Assembly: GCA_028285345.1 (NCBI GenBank)
Contig: JANQPT010000044.1
Span: 558,001 to 622,000, forward strand
From: Planctomycetales bacterium
GTDB taxonomy: Bacteria; Planctomycetota; Planctomycetia; Planctomycetales; Planctomycetaceae
Direction: 5' to 3'
Length of the DNA stretch: 64,000 bases
In this document: positions 20,001 through 27,084 of the stretch, piece after piece
Numbering within the stretch: position 1 is the stretch's first letter
Layout: each line of letters opens with the position of its first letter
Translations under genes and position numbers: made by a program
Notes under the pieces: model-generated
The model's input: only the letters and a program-made list of their open reading frames with translations
Databases searched by the model: none
What the model was told of the DNA's origin: nothing

Positions 20001-20522
20001 AGCGACACGCCCGGCATGTTGCTCATCACCGGTCCCAATGTGATGAAGGGCTATCTCAATCGCCCCGAGCTGACCGAGAAGGTCATTCGCGACGGCTGGT
20101 ACGTGACGGGAGACATCGCCAAGATCGACGCTGACGGGTTCATCCAAATCACGGACCGGCAGTCGCGTTTTTCAAAAATCGGCGGAGAGATGGTTCCCCA
20201 TCTCAAAGTTGAGGAGTCGCTGAAACAGTTGCTCAACGGAGATATTGACGATGATGAGGAAGCCGCGCAACTCAAAGCGGTCGTTACGTCCGTCCCCGAT
20301 GAGCGCAAGGGCGAACGTCTCGTCGTGGTCCACGTCAAAGTCTCCAAATCGCCCGAGGAGATTTGCAACGGCCTTCGGCAATTCGGCCTGCCAAACCTGT
20401 TTATACCCGCTCCCGACAGCTTTATCGAAGTCGAGGAACTCCCCGTGCTGGGGACTGGCAAACTCGACCTCAAAGGCCTCAAACAGATCGCCTTGGAGCG
20501 TTTTTCCACCGCTGCGCCCTAG
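17004..20522 (+). CDS. aas: LplT-PlsC-acyl-ACP synthetase fusion (Aas-type lysophospholipid repair enzyme)
   Basis: A 1172-aa inner-membrane protein in three parts. Residues 1-420 are a major-facilitator transporter of the LplT type (F-L-G-A-M-N-D-N-M-F-R-W at the start and 10-12 helices), which flips lysophospholipids. Residues about 440-640 are a PlsC acyltransferase with V-A-N-H-V-S-W-A-D-G (H-x4-D) and F-A-E-G-Q-I-T-R-T-G. Residues about 670-1165 are an AMP-forming acyl-ACP synthetase with F-T-S-G-S-T-G-E-P-K-G-V-M-L-T and Y-G-T-T-E-L-S-P, and Y-V-T-G-D-I-A-K-I-D late in the domain. Together they re-acylate lyso-phosphatidylethanolamine. In E. coli LplT and Aas are separate, and the fused form is known in other bacteria. 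The ATG has GGAG upstream. It is monocistronic and ends 318 bp before the tRNA. Confidence 0.93.
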   Translation: MSSQEQTTRATADEELGSRSFVALLATQFLGAMNDNMFRWLAVSIAITKFEQQNIENHIALSIGLFCFTLPYLLFVPYAGYYADKYSKRSVIVGCKVAEIVIMLLGVATIYFGSTTGLFAVVALMGAQSALFGPAKFGSIPELLHVDKLSSGNGWMGLITIVASAAGNVCGYQLYGLTGPDGTDQLWISAAALLGVAAIGLWMSVRIHRVAAANPGKSFPHNPIVDTGRNLRMLWRNKYLLRATLGIAFFWFLASLANINIDIYGTEDFNLPRPKIGMLMAVLVVGVGFGSLLAGLWSGGKVELGIVPLGTLGIVISSLMLYRSGSSVDFAAVDGVQRALVESCVWLFVLGISAGLFNIPLEAFLQHRSSAIHRGTILAAANFVTFSGILLVSLIYPVMQGQLNMTASQVFLATGIGTIPVLIYIFTLLPGATIRFIFWLLTRTVYRVRVIGQQNLPESGGALIVANHVSWADGVLILTSSSRLIRFLVYADYAKNPGLAWLSRTMKAIPIKSGAGPKAMVRALQEAKQAVQNGELVCIFAEGQITRTGQLQPFQRGLMRIVEGTQAPIIPVYLDELWGSIFSYSGGKFFWKWPRHWPYPISIHFGKPIHQPDNVSQVRQAVQNLGVQAMEQRKGRQMVLPRQFLRNCRKSLFRLKISDSTGQECTGGQTLTRALVLRRLLEREVLAKDENMVGVLLPPTVGGALVNASLSIARRVPVNLNYTVSSEIMNSCIAQCRIKHVLTSRKVMEKLNLELDAEVVYVDDLRNKVTTADKVLSAAAAYLTPAFLLERLLGLTKIGADDLLTIIFTSGSTGEPKGVMLTQHNISTNVEAIDQIFSFTTKDTIIGILPFFHSFGFTGTLWLPLARSMAVTYHVSPLDARQIGKLCQKYKATILISTPTFLRSYIKRCTPEQFETVDLVICGAEKLPIDLMQAFEDKFNTRPIEGYGTTELSPVVAANIPNHRSMMTTQVGTKEGTVGHPVPGVAAKIVDPETGEDLGSDTPGMLLITGPNVMKGYLNRPELTEKVIRDGWYVTGDIAKIDADGFIQITDRQSRFSKIGGEMVPHLKVEESLKQLLNGDIDDDEEAAQLKAVVTSVPDERKGERLVVVHVKVSKSPEEICNGLRQFGLPNLFIPAPDSFIEVEELPVLGTGKLDLKGLKQIALERFSTAAP

Positions 20523-20737
20523 GACACCGCTGCCCCTGATGCGGTCCAACAGCCCTCAATCTAGGTCGCATCGGTCGGCTCTGAGCTGCAGTGAACCATT
20601 TCAGCCGTGTCGCGCGAGTGTCCGAGCGGCGAAGTTTTCCGACAAAGCCTGGTTCTGCGTTAAATTGGATTCTCCTAAGGACCGATGATACTGTAGTTAA
20701 CGCAAATAGGGCTCGCAGCAGCGGATCGCCGGACCGC

Positions 20738-20767
20738 TTGACACGCACTGGGGCCCCGTGCTAATTT
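20738..20767 (+). promoter_or_regulatory. Probable sigma70-type promoter of tRNA-Ala
   Basis: TTGACA at 20738-20743 is followed after 18 bp by TAATTT at 20762-20767, about 75 bp upstream of the mature tRNA 5' end. It is the best -35/-10 pair in the 318-bp gap after the aas-type gene. The rest of that gap shows nothing. Confidence 0.55.
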
Positions 20768-20840
20768 TCGGTCACCGTCAAGGATTCGCACGTGATCGGC
20801 GCGAACCTGGACGGGTCTTGAAACGTCCAAACCCACAATT

Positions 20841-20954
<114 letters not shown>

Positions 20955-20974
20955 CGATACGGGGAGTGCGATGA

Positions 20975-20996
20975 CTACCACTTTTCTACCACTTTT
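20975..20996 (+). promoter_or_regulatory. Tandem 11-bp motif, possible integrase arm-binding sites
   Basis: CTACCACTTTT occurs twice head to tail (20975-20985, 20986-20996), 20 bp inside the left attachment repeat and just before the integrase gene. The same 11-mer appears once inside the right end at 61615-61625. The placement fits accessory recombinase binding sites, but it could equally be part of the integrase promoter region. Confidence 0.45.
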
Positions 20997-21022
20997 GTGG
21001 GAAGATTGGGAGAAATCGCACA

Positions 21023-22105
21023 ATGAAGGTTCCGAAATACTCGCTTCACAAGGCCACCGGTCAGGCTCGCGTTCGCATTGACGGCAAGGATAACTACCTG
21101 GGGCTCTGGGATTCTCCCGAATCGAAGCGCCGTTATCGCGAGCACATTAAGAAGTGGCGCGCCGATCAGAACGCCAAAGCGACCGGATTGCGTCCGGATT
21201 TGACCGTTTGTCAGCTGGTCGATCTATATATCCCCTTTGCTGAATCTCACTACCGAAAGAACGGCCGTGTCACGTCCGAGGTCAGTTGCATCGAATCGGC
21301 AGTCCGCGTGTTGAAAGATACTTGCGGCGAGATCAATGCGGGCGACTTCGGACCGCGGATGCTGAAGGAAACCCGCGACGCGATGATCTGCGCTGGCTGG
21401 AAGCGAAAATCGATCAACAAACAAGTCGGTCGCATTCGTCGGATTTTTCGCTGGGCCGCTGCAGAGCAACTGGTCGAAGGGAACGTCTATCGCGATTTGG
21501 AAACGCTGCATGGTCTTCAAAAAGGTCGCACTGAAGCCAACGAGAGCGAACCGGTTTTGCCCGTCCCTTCTGATCACATCAAGGCCATCAGGAAACTAGT
21601 AACACTCCCTGTGCGGGGCATGATTGACCTCCAGCTGGCCTGCGGCTGCCGGCCAGGCGAAGCAACTTCGATGCGAGCGGTGGACATCACAATGATTGGC
21701 CAGGTGTGGGAATATCGGCCCAATGAACACAAAACGGAGCATCACGAACGGGGCCGGGTGGTGATGCTGGGGCCCAAGGCTAAGGCTGTCGTAGATCAAT
21801 TTCTGCTGACCGACCTGAACGCCTACTTGTTTTCGCCGCGGCGGGCGAAAGGGGCGAACTCTCGAGCGCGAGAGCGTTACGACTGCGACAGCTATCGCCG
21901 TGCAATTCGTCGCGCTTGCATCAAATCGGAAATTGCCATTTGGTCTCCAAATCAATTGCGTCACAATGTTTTGACTCAGATTCGTGGCCAACATGGTCTT
22001 GAGGCTGCTCAAGTGGTCGCGGGACATACCACCGCAGATGTCACTCAAGTCTATGCGGAGAGGGACTTGAATTTAGCAAGAGAGATTATGCGAAAGTTCG
22101 GATAA
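21023..22105 (+). CDS. int: Tyrosine recombinase/integrase of the island
   Basis: A 360-aa site-specific recombinase that would insert and excise the island at tRNA-Ala. The N-terminal part (1-60) has an arm-binding-like motif region with K-D-N-Y-L-G-L-W-D-S-P. A SAM-like core-binding domain covers about 65-165, and the catalytic domain follows. Catalytic residues are R210 (in C-G-C-R-P-G-E), R313 and H314 in N-Q-L-R-H-N, H335 (G-H-T-T) and the nucleophile Y344 (T-Q-V-Y-A). The box usually read H-x-x-R is N310-x-x-R here; such substitutions occur in active family members. The ATG has GGGAG upstream. The N-terminus is closely matched by the decayed integrase piece at 61880-62060. Confidence 0.95.
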   Translation: MKVPKYSLHKATGQARVRIDGKDNYLGLWDSPESKRRYREHIKKWRADQNAKATGLRPDLTVCQLVDLYIPFAESHYRKNGRVTSEVSCIESAVRVLKDTCGEINAGDFGPRMLKETRDAMICAGWKRKSINKQVGRIRRIFRWAAAEQLVEGNVYRDLETLHGLQKGRTEANESEPVLPVPSDHIKAIRKLVTLPVRGMIDLQLACGCRPGEATSMRAVDITMIGQVWEYRPNEHKTEHHERGRVVMLGPKAKAVVDQFLLTDLNAYLFSPRRAKGANSRARERYDCDSYRRAIRRACIKSEIAIWSPNQLRHNVLTQIRGQHGLEAAQVVAGHTTADVTQVYAERDLNLAREIMRKFG

Positions 22106-22188
22106 AGTCGGTCTGGCAGTATCCAGCCGGTCGTTTTAAGCGTGTGTCGGACTCTCCTGGTGTTTTACACCGAAACGGAGCAGACGCA

Positions 22189-23001
22189 GTGACGAAGGAC
22201 ATTCAAGGTTCAAGCATTGAAGAATTCGATACCGCATCACGTAGCATTGAGCAACTGATCCGGCATGTAGAGTCCGTGATCAAATGGGCTGAGCAAGATG
22301 ATTTGCAACTCTTCATGCAATCACTACGGCGAATCGAAGAAGTGGTGCGCGACACCGGTCCAATCTTCGGCAGAATCGACGAAATCGTGCTGGCAGTTGG
22401 AAGTAGGCATGAGATCGAGCCGGTATGGGGTATCACGAAAGTGACGTCGCATCAGCTGGTCCATGCGCTTCAACGCGAACTAACGGACACGATTTGCGAA
22501 GCTGCCTATGGAACTCGAAATGATCGGAGAGCATCGGTTCGCGTCGCTGCGTTCCAATTCGTCGTTGACGGTGTTCCTCAGCAAGGTGTCAATTACTCAG
22601 AGATCAATCAGAATTGCGTTGTCGACAGATGGGATGATGTGCGAACTGCCGTCACGGCCTTGCCGCCGCTGAATTACGATGCTCTAGAAGCCGCCGTTCA
22701 ACGTGAGAGAATTCTGACGGTTGATTCTTTGTCGAATCGCATAAACGTAGACGTGTTTGATGACAAAATGACCATCGAACACAACGGGAACAGGGCTTCA
22801 TTTGATTGCGCGCCCATCCAATGGCATATCGCATGTACTTATGCAAGATTCAAGGGCCAGCCGGTGCCCGACGAGCTCTTGAAATCGGGGTACCCAGGCG
22901 ATTGGAATCCCGCTGCGGTGCGACGGAATAAATGTAACGTAAACAGAAAGTTAAAGAGAATCGGCTTGAAAATCAGGAATCGAAGTTTAGAAGAAATTTG
23001 A
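22189..23001 (+). CDS. Island protein of unknown function with a winged-helix-like C-terminus
   Basis: A protein of 270 aa. The first ~80 residues are helical and acidic. The middle part has no recognised motif. The last ~75 residues (from about F-D-D-K-M-T-I-E-H-N-G) have an OmpR/winged-helix-like profile: a short beta hairpin, then P-I-Q-W-H-I-A-C-T-Y-A-R-F and a basic recognition-helix candidate A-A-V-R-R-N-K-C-N-V-N-R-K-L-K-R. I choose GTG 22189 because GGAG lies 8 bases upstream; an in-frame GTG at 22144 has none. Its place between the integrase and a 16-bp palindrome suggests a transcription regulator of the element. That is inference. Confidence 0.55.
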   Translation: MTKDIQGSSIEEFDTASRSIEQLIRHVESVIKWAEQDDLQLFMQSLRRIEEVVRDTGPIFGRIDEIVLAVGSRHEIEPVWGITKVTSHQLVHALQRELTDTICEAAYGTRNDRRASVRVAAFQFVVDGVPQQGVNYSEINQNCVVDRWDDVRTAVTALPPLNYDALEAAVQRERILTVDSLSNRINVDVFDDKMTIEHNGNRASFDCAPIQWHIACTYARFKGQPVPDELLKSGYPGDWNPAAVRRNKCNVNRKLKRIGLKIRNRSLEEI

Positions 23002-23005
23002 TGAT

Positions 23006-23046
23006 GTGATATCGATATCACGCTCATGTCACGCCTGATATCACGC
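23006..23046. promoter_or_regulatory. GTGATATC palindromes, possible operator
   Basis: A perfect 16-bp palindrome GTGATATCGATATCAC lies at 23006-23021, five bases after the stop of the putative regulator. A further half-type copy GATATCACGC is at 23037-23046. The same core recurs at 27085-27100 and 27151-27160. The location just before the DUF1580 and primase genes suits an operator. Confidence 0.5.
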
Positions 23047-23104
23047 TTGGTCACTAACCTCTGAAGCCAGTTGATTTTGTTACTTTGGCTTTGGAGGTTT
23101 TTCA

Positions 23105-23401
23105 ATGGACGCAAACAATTGCGAAACTGATCAAAAGATCGACCCGCTCTCTCCCGATCTTCAGTACGTCGTTGATTTGGCACAATTGCTTCCAGACCCC
23201 CCGTCCCGCCAGGTTCTGTGGAGATGGTCTGCCAAGGGTGTCCGCGGTGTTCGCTTACGGACGGTCCGAATTGGAAGGCGAAACTATACCACACCCGATG
23301 AGTTTCGTGCTTTCTTGTTGGCGACTCAAGAAACGGAGTTGACGGATCGAGCGTCCAACATTTCACAGCCACAATCCAACGAATACCGTTCGCAAATCTA
23401 G
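23105..23401 (+). CDS. DUF1580 protein, excisionase-like DNA-binding protein
   Basis: A 98-aa protein with the DUF1580 pattern: L-A-Q-L-L-P, then L-W-R-W-S-A-K-G-V-R-G-V-R-L-R-T-V-R-I-G-R-R-N-Y-T-T-P-D-E-F-R-A-F. This is a winged helix-turn-helix of the MerR/excisionase type, common on planctomycete mobile elements. It would bind DNA to control excision or primase expression. An ATG in good context follows a GGAGG-like stretch (tttggaggtttttcaATG). A hairpin lies 25 bp after its stop. It is placed between the GATATC palindromes and the primase gene. Confidence 0.8.
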   Translation: MDANNCETDQKIDPLSPDLQYVVDLAQLLPDPPSRQVLWRWSAKGVRGVRLRTVRIGRRNYTTPDEFRAFLLATQETELTDRASNISQPQSNEYRSQI

Positions 23402-23426
23402 ATTTGAGCGCGACGTGCTAAGCAAA

Positions 23427-23455
23427 AACCCCACCGTTTCCGACGCGGTGGGGTT
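23427..23455. terminator. Strong hairpin, 10-bp perfect stem
   Basis: AACCCCACCG (23427-23436) and CGGTGGGGTT (23446-23455) pair perfectly around a 9-nt loop. On the plus strand no T-run follows. On the minus strand the stem is followed by TTTTTGC, so as an intrinsic terminator it works best for leftward transcription. On the plus strand it may weaken read-through from the DUF1580 gene. Confidence 0.65.
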
Positions 23456-23495
23456 CACGATACCCGAAAAAATGTGCTTTGCTCCGGGTTAAGGT

Positions 23496-24755
23496 ATGTT
23501 ATCAAGCGACGATGAAAATGCAATCTGGATAAACTACTTCAGGCTCGGCTGGTCGTTGATTCCGATCAGATCCGGAACAAAGAAGCCAGCCTGCCAGAAG
23601 TGGGAGCAATACCAACGGCAGCGTCCAGACGTCCAGCGTTTGCGTCGATGGTTTAACACAGACGTCAGTCGAGGACTCGCCGTCATTTGCGGTGATGTCT
23701 CCGGAGGACTGATTTGCAGAGACTTTGACTGCAATGAGTCGTACGATGCGTGGAAGCGAAACCACGCGCATCTGGCGGCGATTCTGCCTACTGTGAGCAC
23801 ATCACGTGGGCTTCATGTGTACTTTTGTGGAAGCGTCGAACAGGTCCGCAAATTTGGCAAAACAAATGCCTCAGTTGTTTTTTTCGATGACGGGGAACTT
23901 AGGGGAGGTGGTTATTGCCTGTTACCGCCATCGGTGCATCCAGATGGTTTGACGTATGAATGGCTGATCGAACCGAACGGAGATCAAGTCCCGTTTATTG
24001 AAAACATTGAGAAAGCGGGATTTCTGTGTTCGTTTGTGAAAACAAATGCGAAATCATCTGATCGTCTGCAAACGGACACTTTGCAATTATGCAACAAGAC
24101 CCCTCGAGTAAACACAGAGAACGCAGAGAACACAGGAGACTACAGAGGCTGCAGGACATTGAGTGTTGGTGAAGCAGTTTTTGACGAAAAGCTAAAAACT
24201 CAAATTCGCGAAATTGTGCGGGCAACACAACCGACTGGTCCTGGTCAACGTCACAGAAAAATCTTTGAAATAGCTCGTAGACTTAAGTCGATTCCCAGAC
24301 TGGTAGACATCGAGGCACGACACTTTCGGCCCTTTGTCCGTAAATGGCACGAAATGGCGAAAAACGTGATTCGAACTAAGGAATGGGAAGAGACCTGGAT
24401 TGATTTCTTGGAAGGTTGGGACAGGGTTCGCAAACCTTCGGGAGAAGGACTGATGAACGAAATCTTGGAAAAGGTCGAGCATGAATTCGATGAGAACGGT
24501 GTGCCCGCCAGACCTCGCATTATCTTTGATAACCCTAAAGCGCGGCTTCTCTACGGGATTTGCCGTGAGCTTCAACTGGTTGTTGGAGAACAGCCGTTCT
24601 TCTTGTCGACGGATACTGTCGCAGAATTGTTGAGCGTTTCGAAGAAGACCGCGTGGGCTTGGCTGAAGACACTCGAGCATGAACGCGTCATCGAATTGGT
24701 CTACAAGGGTCACACAGGCCGGGCGTCTGAGTATCGCTTTATTGAGCAGCGGTGA
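23496..24755 (+). CDS. Bifunctional DNA primase/polymerase (prim-pol domain) replication protein
   Basis: A 419-aa protein. Residues about 10-175 form a prim-pol domain: Y-F-R-L-G-W-S-L-I-P-I-R, the catalytic I-C-R-D-F-D motif near 71-76, and S-T-S-R-G-L-H-V-Y-F (the S-x-H motif) near 101-110. G-G-G-Y-C-L-L-P-P-S-V-H-P-D-G follows, as in the family. The C-terminal ~200 residues include helical segments and a winged helix (L-S-V-S-K-K-T-A-W-A-W-L-K-T-L-E-H-E-R). There is no helicase domain, so it relies on host helicase or acts as an initiator-primase. It is the replication gene of the island, close to the iteron-like array at 25619-25779. Confidence 0.87.
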   Translation: MLSSDDENAIWINYFRLGWSLIPIRSGTKKPACQKWEQYQRQRPDVQRLRRWFNTDVSRGLAVICGDVSGGLICRDFDCNESYDAWKRNHAHLAAILPTVSTSRGLHVYFCGSVEQVRKFGKTNASVVFFDDGELRGGGYCLLPPSVHPDGLTYEWLIEPNGDQVPFIENIEKAGFLCSFVKTNAKSSDRLQTDTLQLCNKTPRVNTENAENTGDYRGCRTLSVGEAVFDEKLKTQIREIVRATQPTGPGQRHRKIFEIARRLKSIPRLVDIEARHFRPFVRKWHEMAKNVIRTKEWEETWIDFLEGWDRVRKPSGEGLMNEILEKVEHEFDENGVPARPRIIFDNPKARLLYGICRELQLVVGEQPFFLSTDTVAELLSVSKKTAWAWLKTLEHERVIELVYKGHTGRASEYRFIEQR

Positions 24756-24785
24756 TTGTATTAAAAGTGATAATCAAAAAACTCC

Positions 24786-24819
24786 CATGTTCGACAGTTC
24801 GCACGAACTGTCGAACATG
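24786..24819. repeat. 34-bp near-perfect palindrome after the primase gene
   Basis: Arms of 16 bp (24786-24801 and 24804-24819) are exact reverse complements with only two bases between them: CATGTTCGACAGTTCG, then CA, then its complement. There is no T-run on either side, which argues against a simple terminator. The size and tight centre suit a protein-binding dyad or an origin-related structure. It lies 30 bp past the primase stop. Confidence 0.75.
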
Positions 24820-24878
24820 CGGGCGTTCTGCAACGGTTGCCACGCCAAGAAAACGGCTCAAGAACAAAGGGGCGAATC

Positions 24879-25190
24879 ATGAAACCGATCCTGTTCACGG
24901 CGATCATTCTGACGTCATCCACCGCATCCGCCCAGATTCAGTCGTTCCATCGGTGGAACGTCGACTGGCAACGCTACGAAGCGAATCAGCGGTATTGGGC
25001 GGACTATTACCGCATGACGCAGCCACGTCGCTATTGGGGCACCGTAGGCAGCGAGGTGTTGCCCAGCGGGGGCAACGTGTCGGTCAAGCCGAAAGCGGCT
25101 CTCACGACCGCTGAGAGGCGTTTGGAGCGTGCCCAAAAACGGCGTGAGAAGCGGCGTGCTCGGATTGCTGCTCGGAAGCGGCGGCGCTAA
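24879..25190 (+). CDS. Small secreted basic protein of unknown function
   Basis: A 103-aa protein. It has a clear signal peptide (M-K-P-I-L-F-T-A-I-I-L-T-S-S-T-A-S-A, cleavage after A-S-A). The mature part is aromatic and arginine-rich with R-Y-E-A-N-Q-R-Y-W-A-D-Y-Y-R and a strongly basic tail (R-R-E-K-R-R-A-R-I-A-A-R-K-R-R-R). ATG 24879 is preceded by AAAGGGGCG. I do not recognise the family. It may be an exported DNA- or envelope-binding factor of the element; nothing decides this. It is convergent with the small genes at 25187-25547, sharing 4 bp at the ends. Confidence 0.6.
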   Translation: MKPILFTAIILTSSTASAQIQSFHRWNVDWQRYEANQRYWADYYRMTQPRRYWGTVGSEVLPSGGNVSVKPKAALTTAERRLERAQKRREKRRARIAARKRRR

Positions 25191-25369
25191 TCAACCCCCG
25201 CCTCGCGATTCAGGATCGACCTCGCCCAGGTCATGGTCTCCATCCCCTCTTCTTCAGCCTGCTTCTCCCAGGCCAGATGTTGAGATCGCTTGCAGCGTAT
25301 CGAATACCTGTAGTTGAAGACCTCGCTCTTCTTTTTCGGCGGACGTCCGCGCTTACTCTTCTTCGGCAT
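25187..25369 (-). CDS. Small basic AT-hook-like protein
   Basis: A 60-aa protein starting M-P-K-K-S-K-R-G-R-P-P-K-K-K-S-E. The K-R-G-R-P-P-K core is an AT-hook, which binds the minor groove of AT-rich DNA. The remaining ~40 residues are helical with basic and acidic patches. ATG 25369 has GAGG shortly upstream and overlaps the end of the preceding 64-aa gene by 17 bp, suggesting coupled translation. It is probably a nucleoid-type or regulatory factor of the island. Confidence 0.6.
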   Translation of the reverse strand: MPKKSKRGRPPKKKSEVFNYRYSIRCKRSQHLAWEKQAEEEGMETMTWARSILNREAGVD

Positions 25370-25547
25370 CGTCGTCCTCCCTGGGCACCAGACCGATAAA
25401 ATATTCATCGGCGACGAGTTCGGGACTCGACACATCAACAAGTTCATGGAGTTTTGCCTCGACTTGTTCGAAGCTGTAGAACTCCCCCGCGGGGATCAAT
25501 TTAGTGGGTGTTGTCGCATCTCTGGTGAGTAGCCGGTACCTGAACAT
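25353..25547 (-). CDS. Small acidic island protein of unknown function
   Basis: A 64-aa protein starting M-F-R-Y-R-L-L-T-R-D and ending in an acidic run (R-E-D-D-D-A-E-E-E). An excellent ribosome-binding site (AAAGGAGG) lies 8 bases before ATG 25547, which makes this a confident gene despite its size. No domain is recognised. It is first of a two-gene minus-strand unit with the AT-hook protein, and transcription starts from the side of the iteron-like array. Confidence 0.65.
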   Translation of the reverse strand: MFRYRLLTRDATTPTKLIPAGEFYSFEQVEAKLHELVDVSSPELVADEYFIGLVPREDDDAEEE

Positions 25548-25618
25548 TGCGTGCCTCCTTTGGCTTGGTGCACAAGACAAGGCATTGTACCGGAGTTTTG
25601 CGGTATGTCAATAATTGC

Positions 25619-25779
25619 CGTTCCCGCACATGGCAATCTTGGCGTGCGTACCGTTCCCACACATGACCCTCCAGTTCCCCTACATGTCCGTTCTGTTCGC
25701 ACACACACTCCCGCTGTCGTCGATCTGCATTCGCACTTACGTTCCGTTCCCACACATGGAATTGCCGTTCCCACACATG
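25619..25779. repeat. Iteron-like array of a 14-bp motif with 21-bp spacing
   Basis: The motif CGTTCCCACACATG is exact at 25652, 25745 and 25766. It occurs with one change at 25619 and with more changes at 25673 (AGTTCCCCTACATG) and 25694. Successive starts 25652, 25673 and 25694 are 21 bp apart, as are 25745 and 25766, i.e. two helical turns. Direct repeats on one DNA face next to a primase gene are typical of plasmid and satellite replication origins bound by an initiator. Alternatively the repeats could regulate the divergent small genes. The spacers are far too short for CRISPR. Confidence 0.72.
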
Positions 25780-25970
25780 TTTACGCCGGATCATACATTT
25801 GGGGCTGGCGCTTTCGGCGCTTCGCCGGCAGCTGTCTAGGTGACAATCGGTCGCGACCACCGATTGATAGCATTCGGGACAATCCTACGTGAACAAATAT
25901 TTTCTGGCATTCCAGAAATTATGCGCAGAATACAGCGCAGATTTTCGTCTAATCTTGTGAGCGAAGCGCA

Positions 25971-26774
25971 TTGTGCGCTTTGATTCCAATCAAATTATTC
26001 GAAACCGAAGGGTTCAATGTGACAGCTAAAGCTAACGGGTTAATTTTGTGGGAAGGAATATCGCGCATCGATCGACAAGCGCCAATCGTTGTTATTGTTA
26101 CGGGAATTGCGCGACGATCGAAAAACGGAAAAACTGGGAGCATGTTACAAACATGGATTGTGAGAGCTGATATCGACCCGTTTACAGCACAAAAGCGCGG
26201 CCTCGATGTTCCAGTCTGTGGCAATTGCCCTATGCGAAAAGGCGCTTGCTACGTGTTGGTGCAGCAAGCGCCTTTACAAATTTGGAAAACTTACAAGCGC
26301 GGCGCATATCCGAACATCAATGACTGGTCAATATTTGACAATTCAATCACTCGTTTCGGCGCTTATGGTGATCCGACCGCGGCGCCATTCGGCGTTTGGG
26401 CGAATATCGCCCAGCGCTGCAAATCACACACTGGATATTCGCACCAATGGTATCGTCCAGAGTTTCAACCGTATCGACGATTGCTAATGGCAAGTGTAGA
26501 AACTGAAGACCAGGTGCAACTGGCAAATGCGCTCGGCTGGCGAACATTCCGCACGAAAACGGAAGATATGCCGATTCTGGAAAACGAGATTAATTGCCCA
26601 GCATCGAAAGAGGCGGGATTTCTCAAGACGTGCCTCGATTGTCGCGCATGTCGTGGAAATCCGAGCTTATCGGCCGGCCGGCGCAATATTGTCATCAATG
26701 TGCATGGTGGAATTGCCAAGCTATCGGCCGCAAAGCGCACGATTGGAGAATTGAACTATGTCGGAACGGAATAA
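25971..26774 (+). CDS. Conserved phage-type protein with cysteine motifs
   Basis: A 267-aa protein. The order F-N-V-T-A-K-A-N-G-L-I-L-W-E-G-I-S-R-I-D near the N-terminus, then S-M-L-Q-T-W-I-V-R, C-G-N-C-P-M-R-K-G-A-C-Y-V and a C-terminal C-P-A-S-K-E..C..C..C cluster is shared, from memory, with uncharacterised genes of tailed phages. The cysteines (C-x2-C..C and C-x9-C-x2-C-x2-C style) suggest metal or iron-sulfur binding. The frame opens at TTG 25971 near the conserved start. Base composition is markedly more AT-rich than the flanking chromosome. It is followed, with overlap, by a 32-aa membrane ORF. Confidence 0.65.
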   Translation: MCALIPIKLFETEGFNVTAKANGLILWEGISRIDRQAPIVVIVTGIARRSKNGKTGSMLQTWIVRADIDPFTAQKRGLDVPVCGNCPMRKGACYVLVQQAPLQIWKTYKRGAYPNINDWSIFDNSITRFGAYGDPTAAPFGVWANIAQRCKSHTGYSHQWYRPEFQPYRRLLMASVETEDQVQLANALGWRTFRTKTEDMPILENEINCPASKEAGFLKTCLDCRACRGNPSLSAGRRNIVINVHGGIAKLSAAKRTIGELNYVGTE

Positions 26775-26856
26775 ATCCGTTGAGTGGATTCTGTTAATCG
26801 CTATGCTTGTTTGCTCGTGCATTCGGGCGATTCAATCAATCGTATTCGATAGGTGA
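26758..26856 (+). CDS. Tiny membrane protein (32 aa)
   Basis: An ATG at 26758 inside the end of the upstream gene opens 32 codons with one hydrophobic helix (W-I-L-L-I-A-M-L-V-C-S-C-I) and basic flanks. GGAG lies nine bases upstream. The 17-bp overlap suggests translational coupling with the preceding phage-type gene. A terminator follows 25 bp after the stop. Confidence 0.5.
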   Translation: MSERNKSVEWILLIAMLVCSCIRAIQSIVFDR

Positions 26857-26880
26857 CATCACCGCTCTTCCCATCACATA

Positions 26881-26909
26881 CCCTGCAGGATCATCGCCTG
26901 CGGGGTTTT
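26881..26909 (+). terminator. Intrinsic terminator
   Basis: CCCTGCAGG (26881-26889) pairs with CCTGCGGGG (26897-26905) across a 7-nt loop and is followed by TTTTC. It closes the unit formed by the phage-type gene and the 32-aa membrane protein. Confidence 0.75.
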
Positions 26910-27084
26910 CTTGTGCGCCCTCATATCAGCGCTTTCCGCTATTGCGCGATTGCTGGCGAAGAATCTCCTGCTCTATTTCTTTCCATGTCACTCCAGAGCG
27001 AGCCACATCCCATCTAATCGCCAATTGATCGATCGGCAATGTGATTGGTCACGCAAGCCCGTTGTTTGATTCCAGGCGATTGCA

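Noticed and set aside
25619-25779. CRISPR array
   Set aside because: The repeats are 14 bp with 7-bp spacers and degenerate copies; no cas genes are present.
25501-25860. Protein with H-V-W-E-R repeats on the minus strand
   Set aside because: The repeats in the peptide come from the iteron DNA repeats read in one frame; no ribosome-binding site and no other protein-like features.
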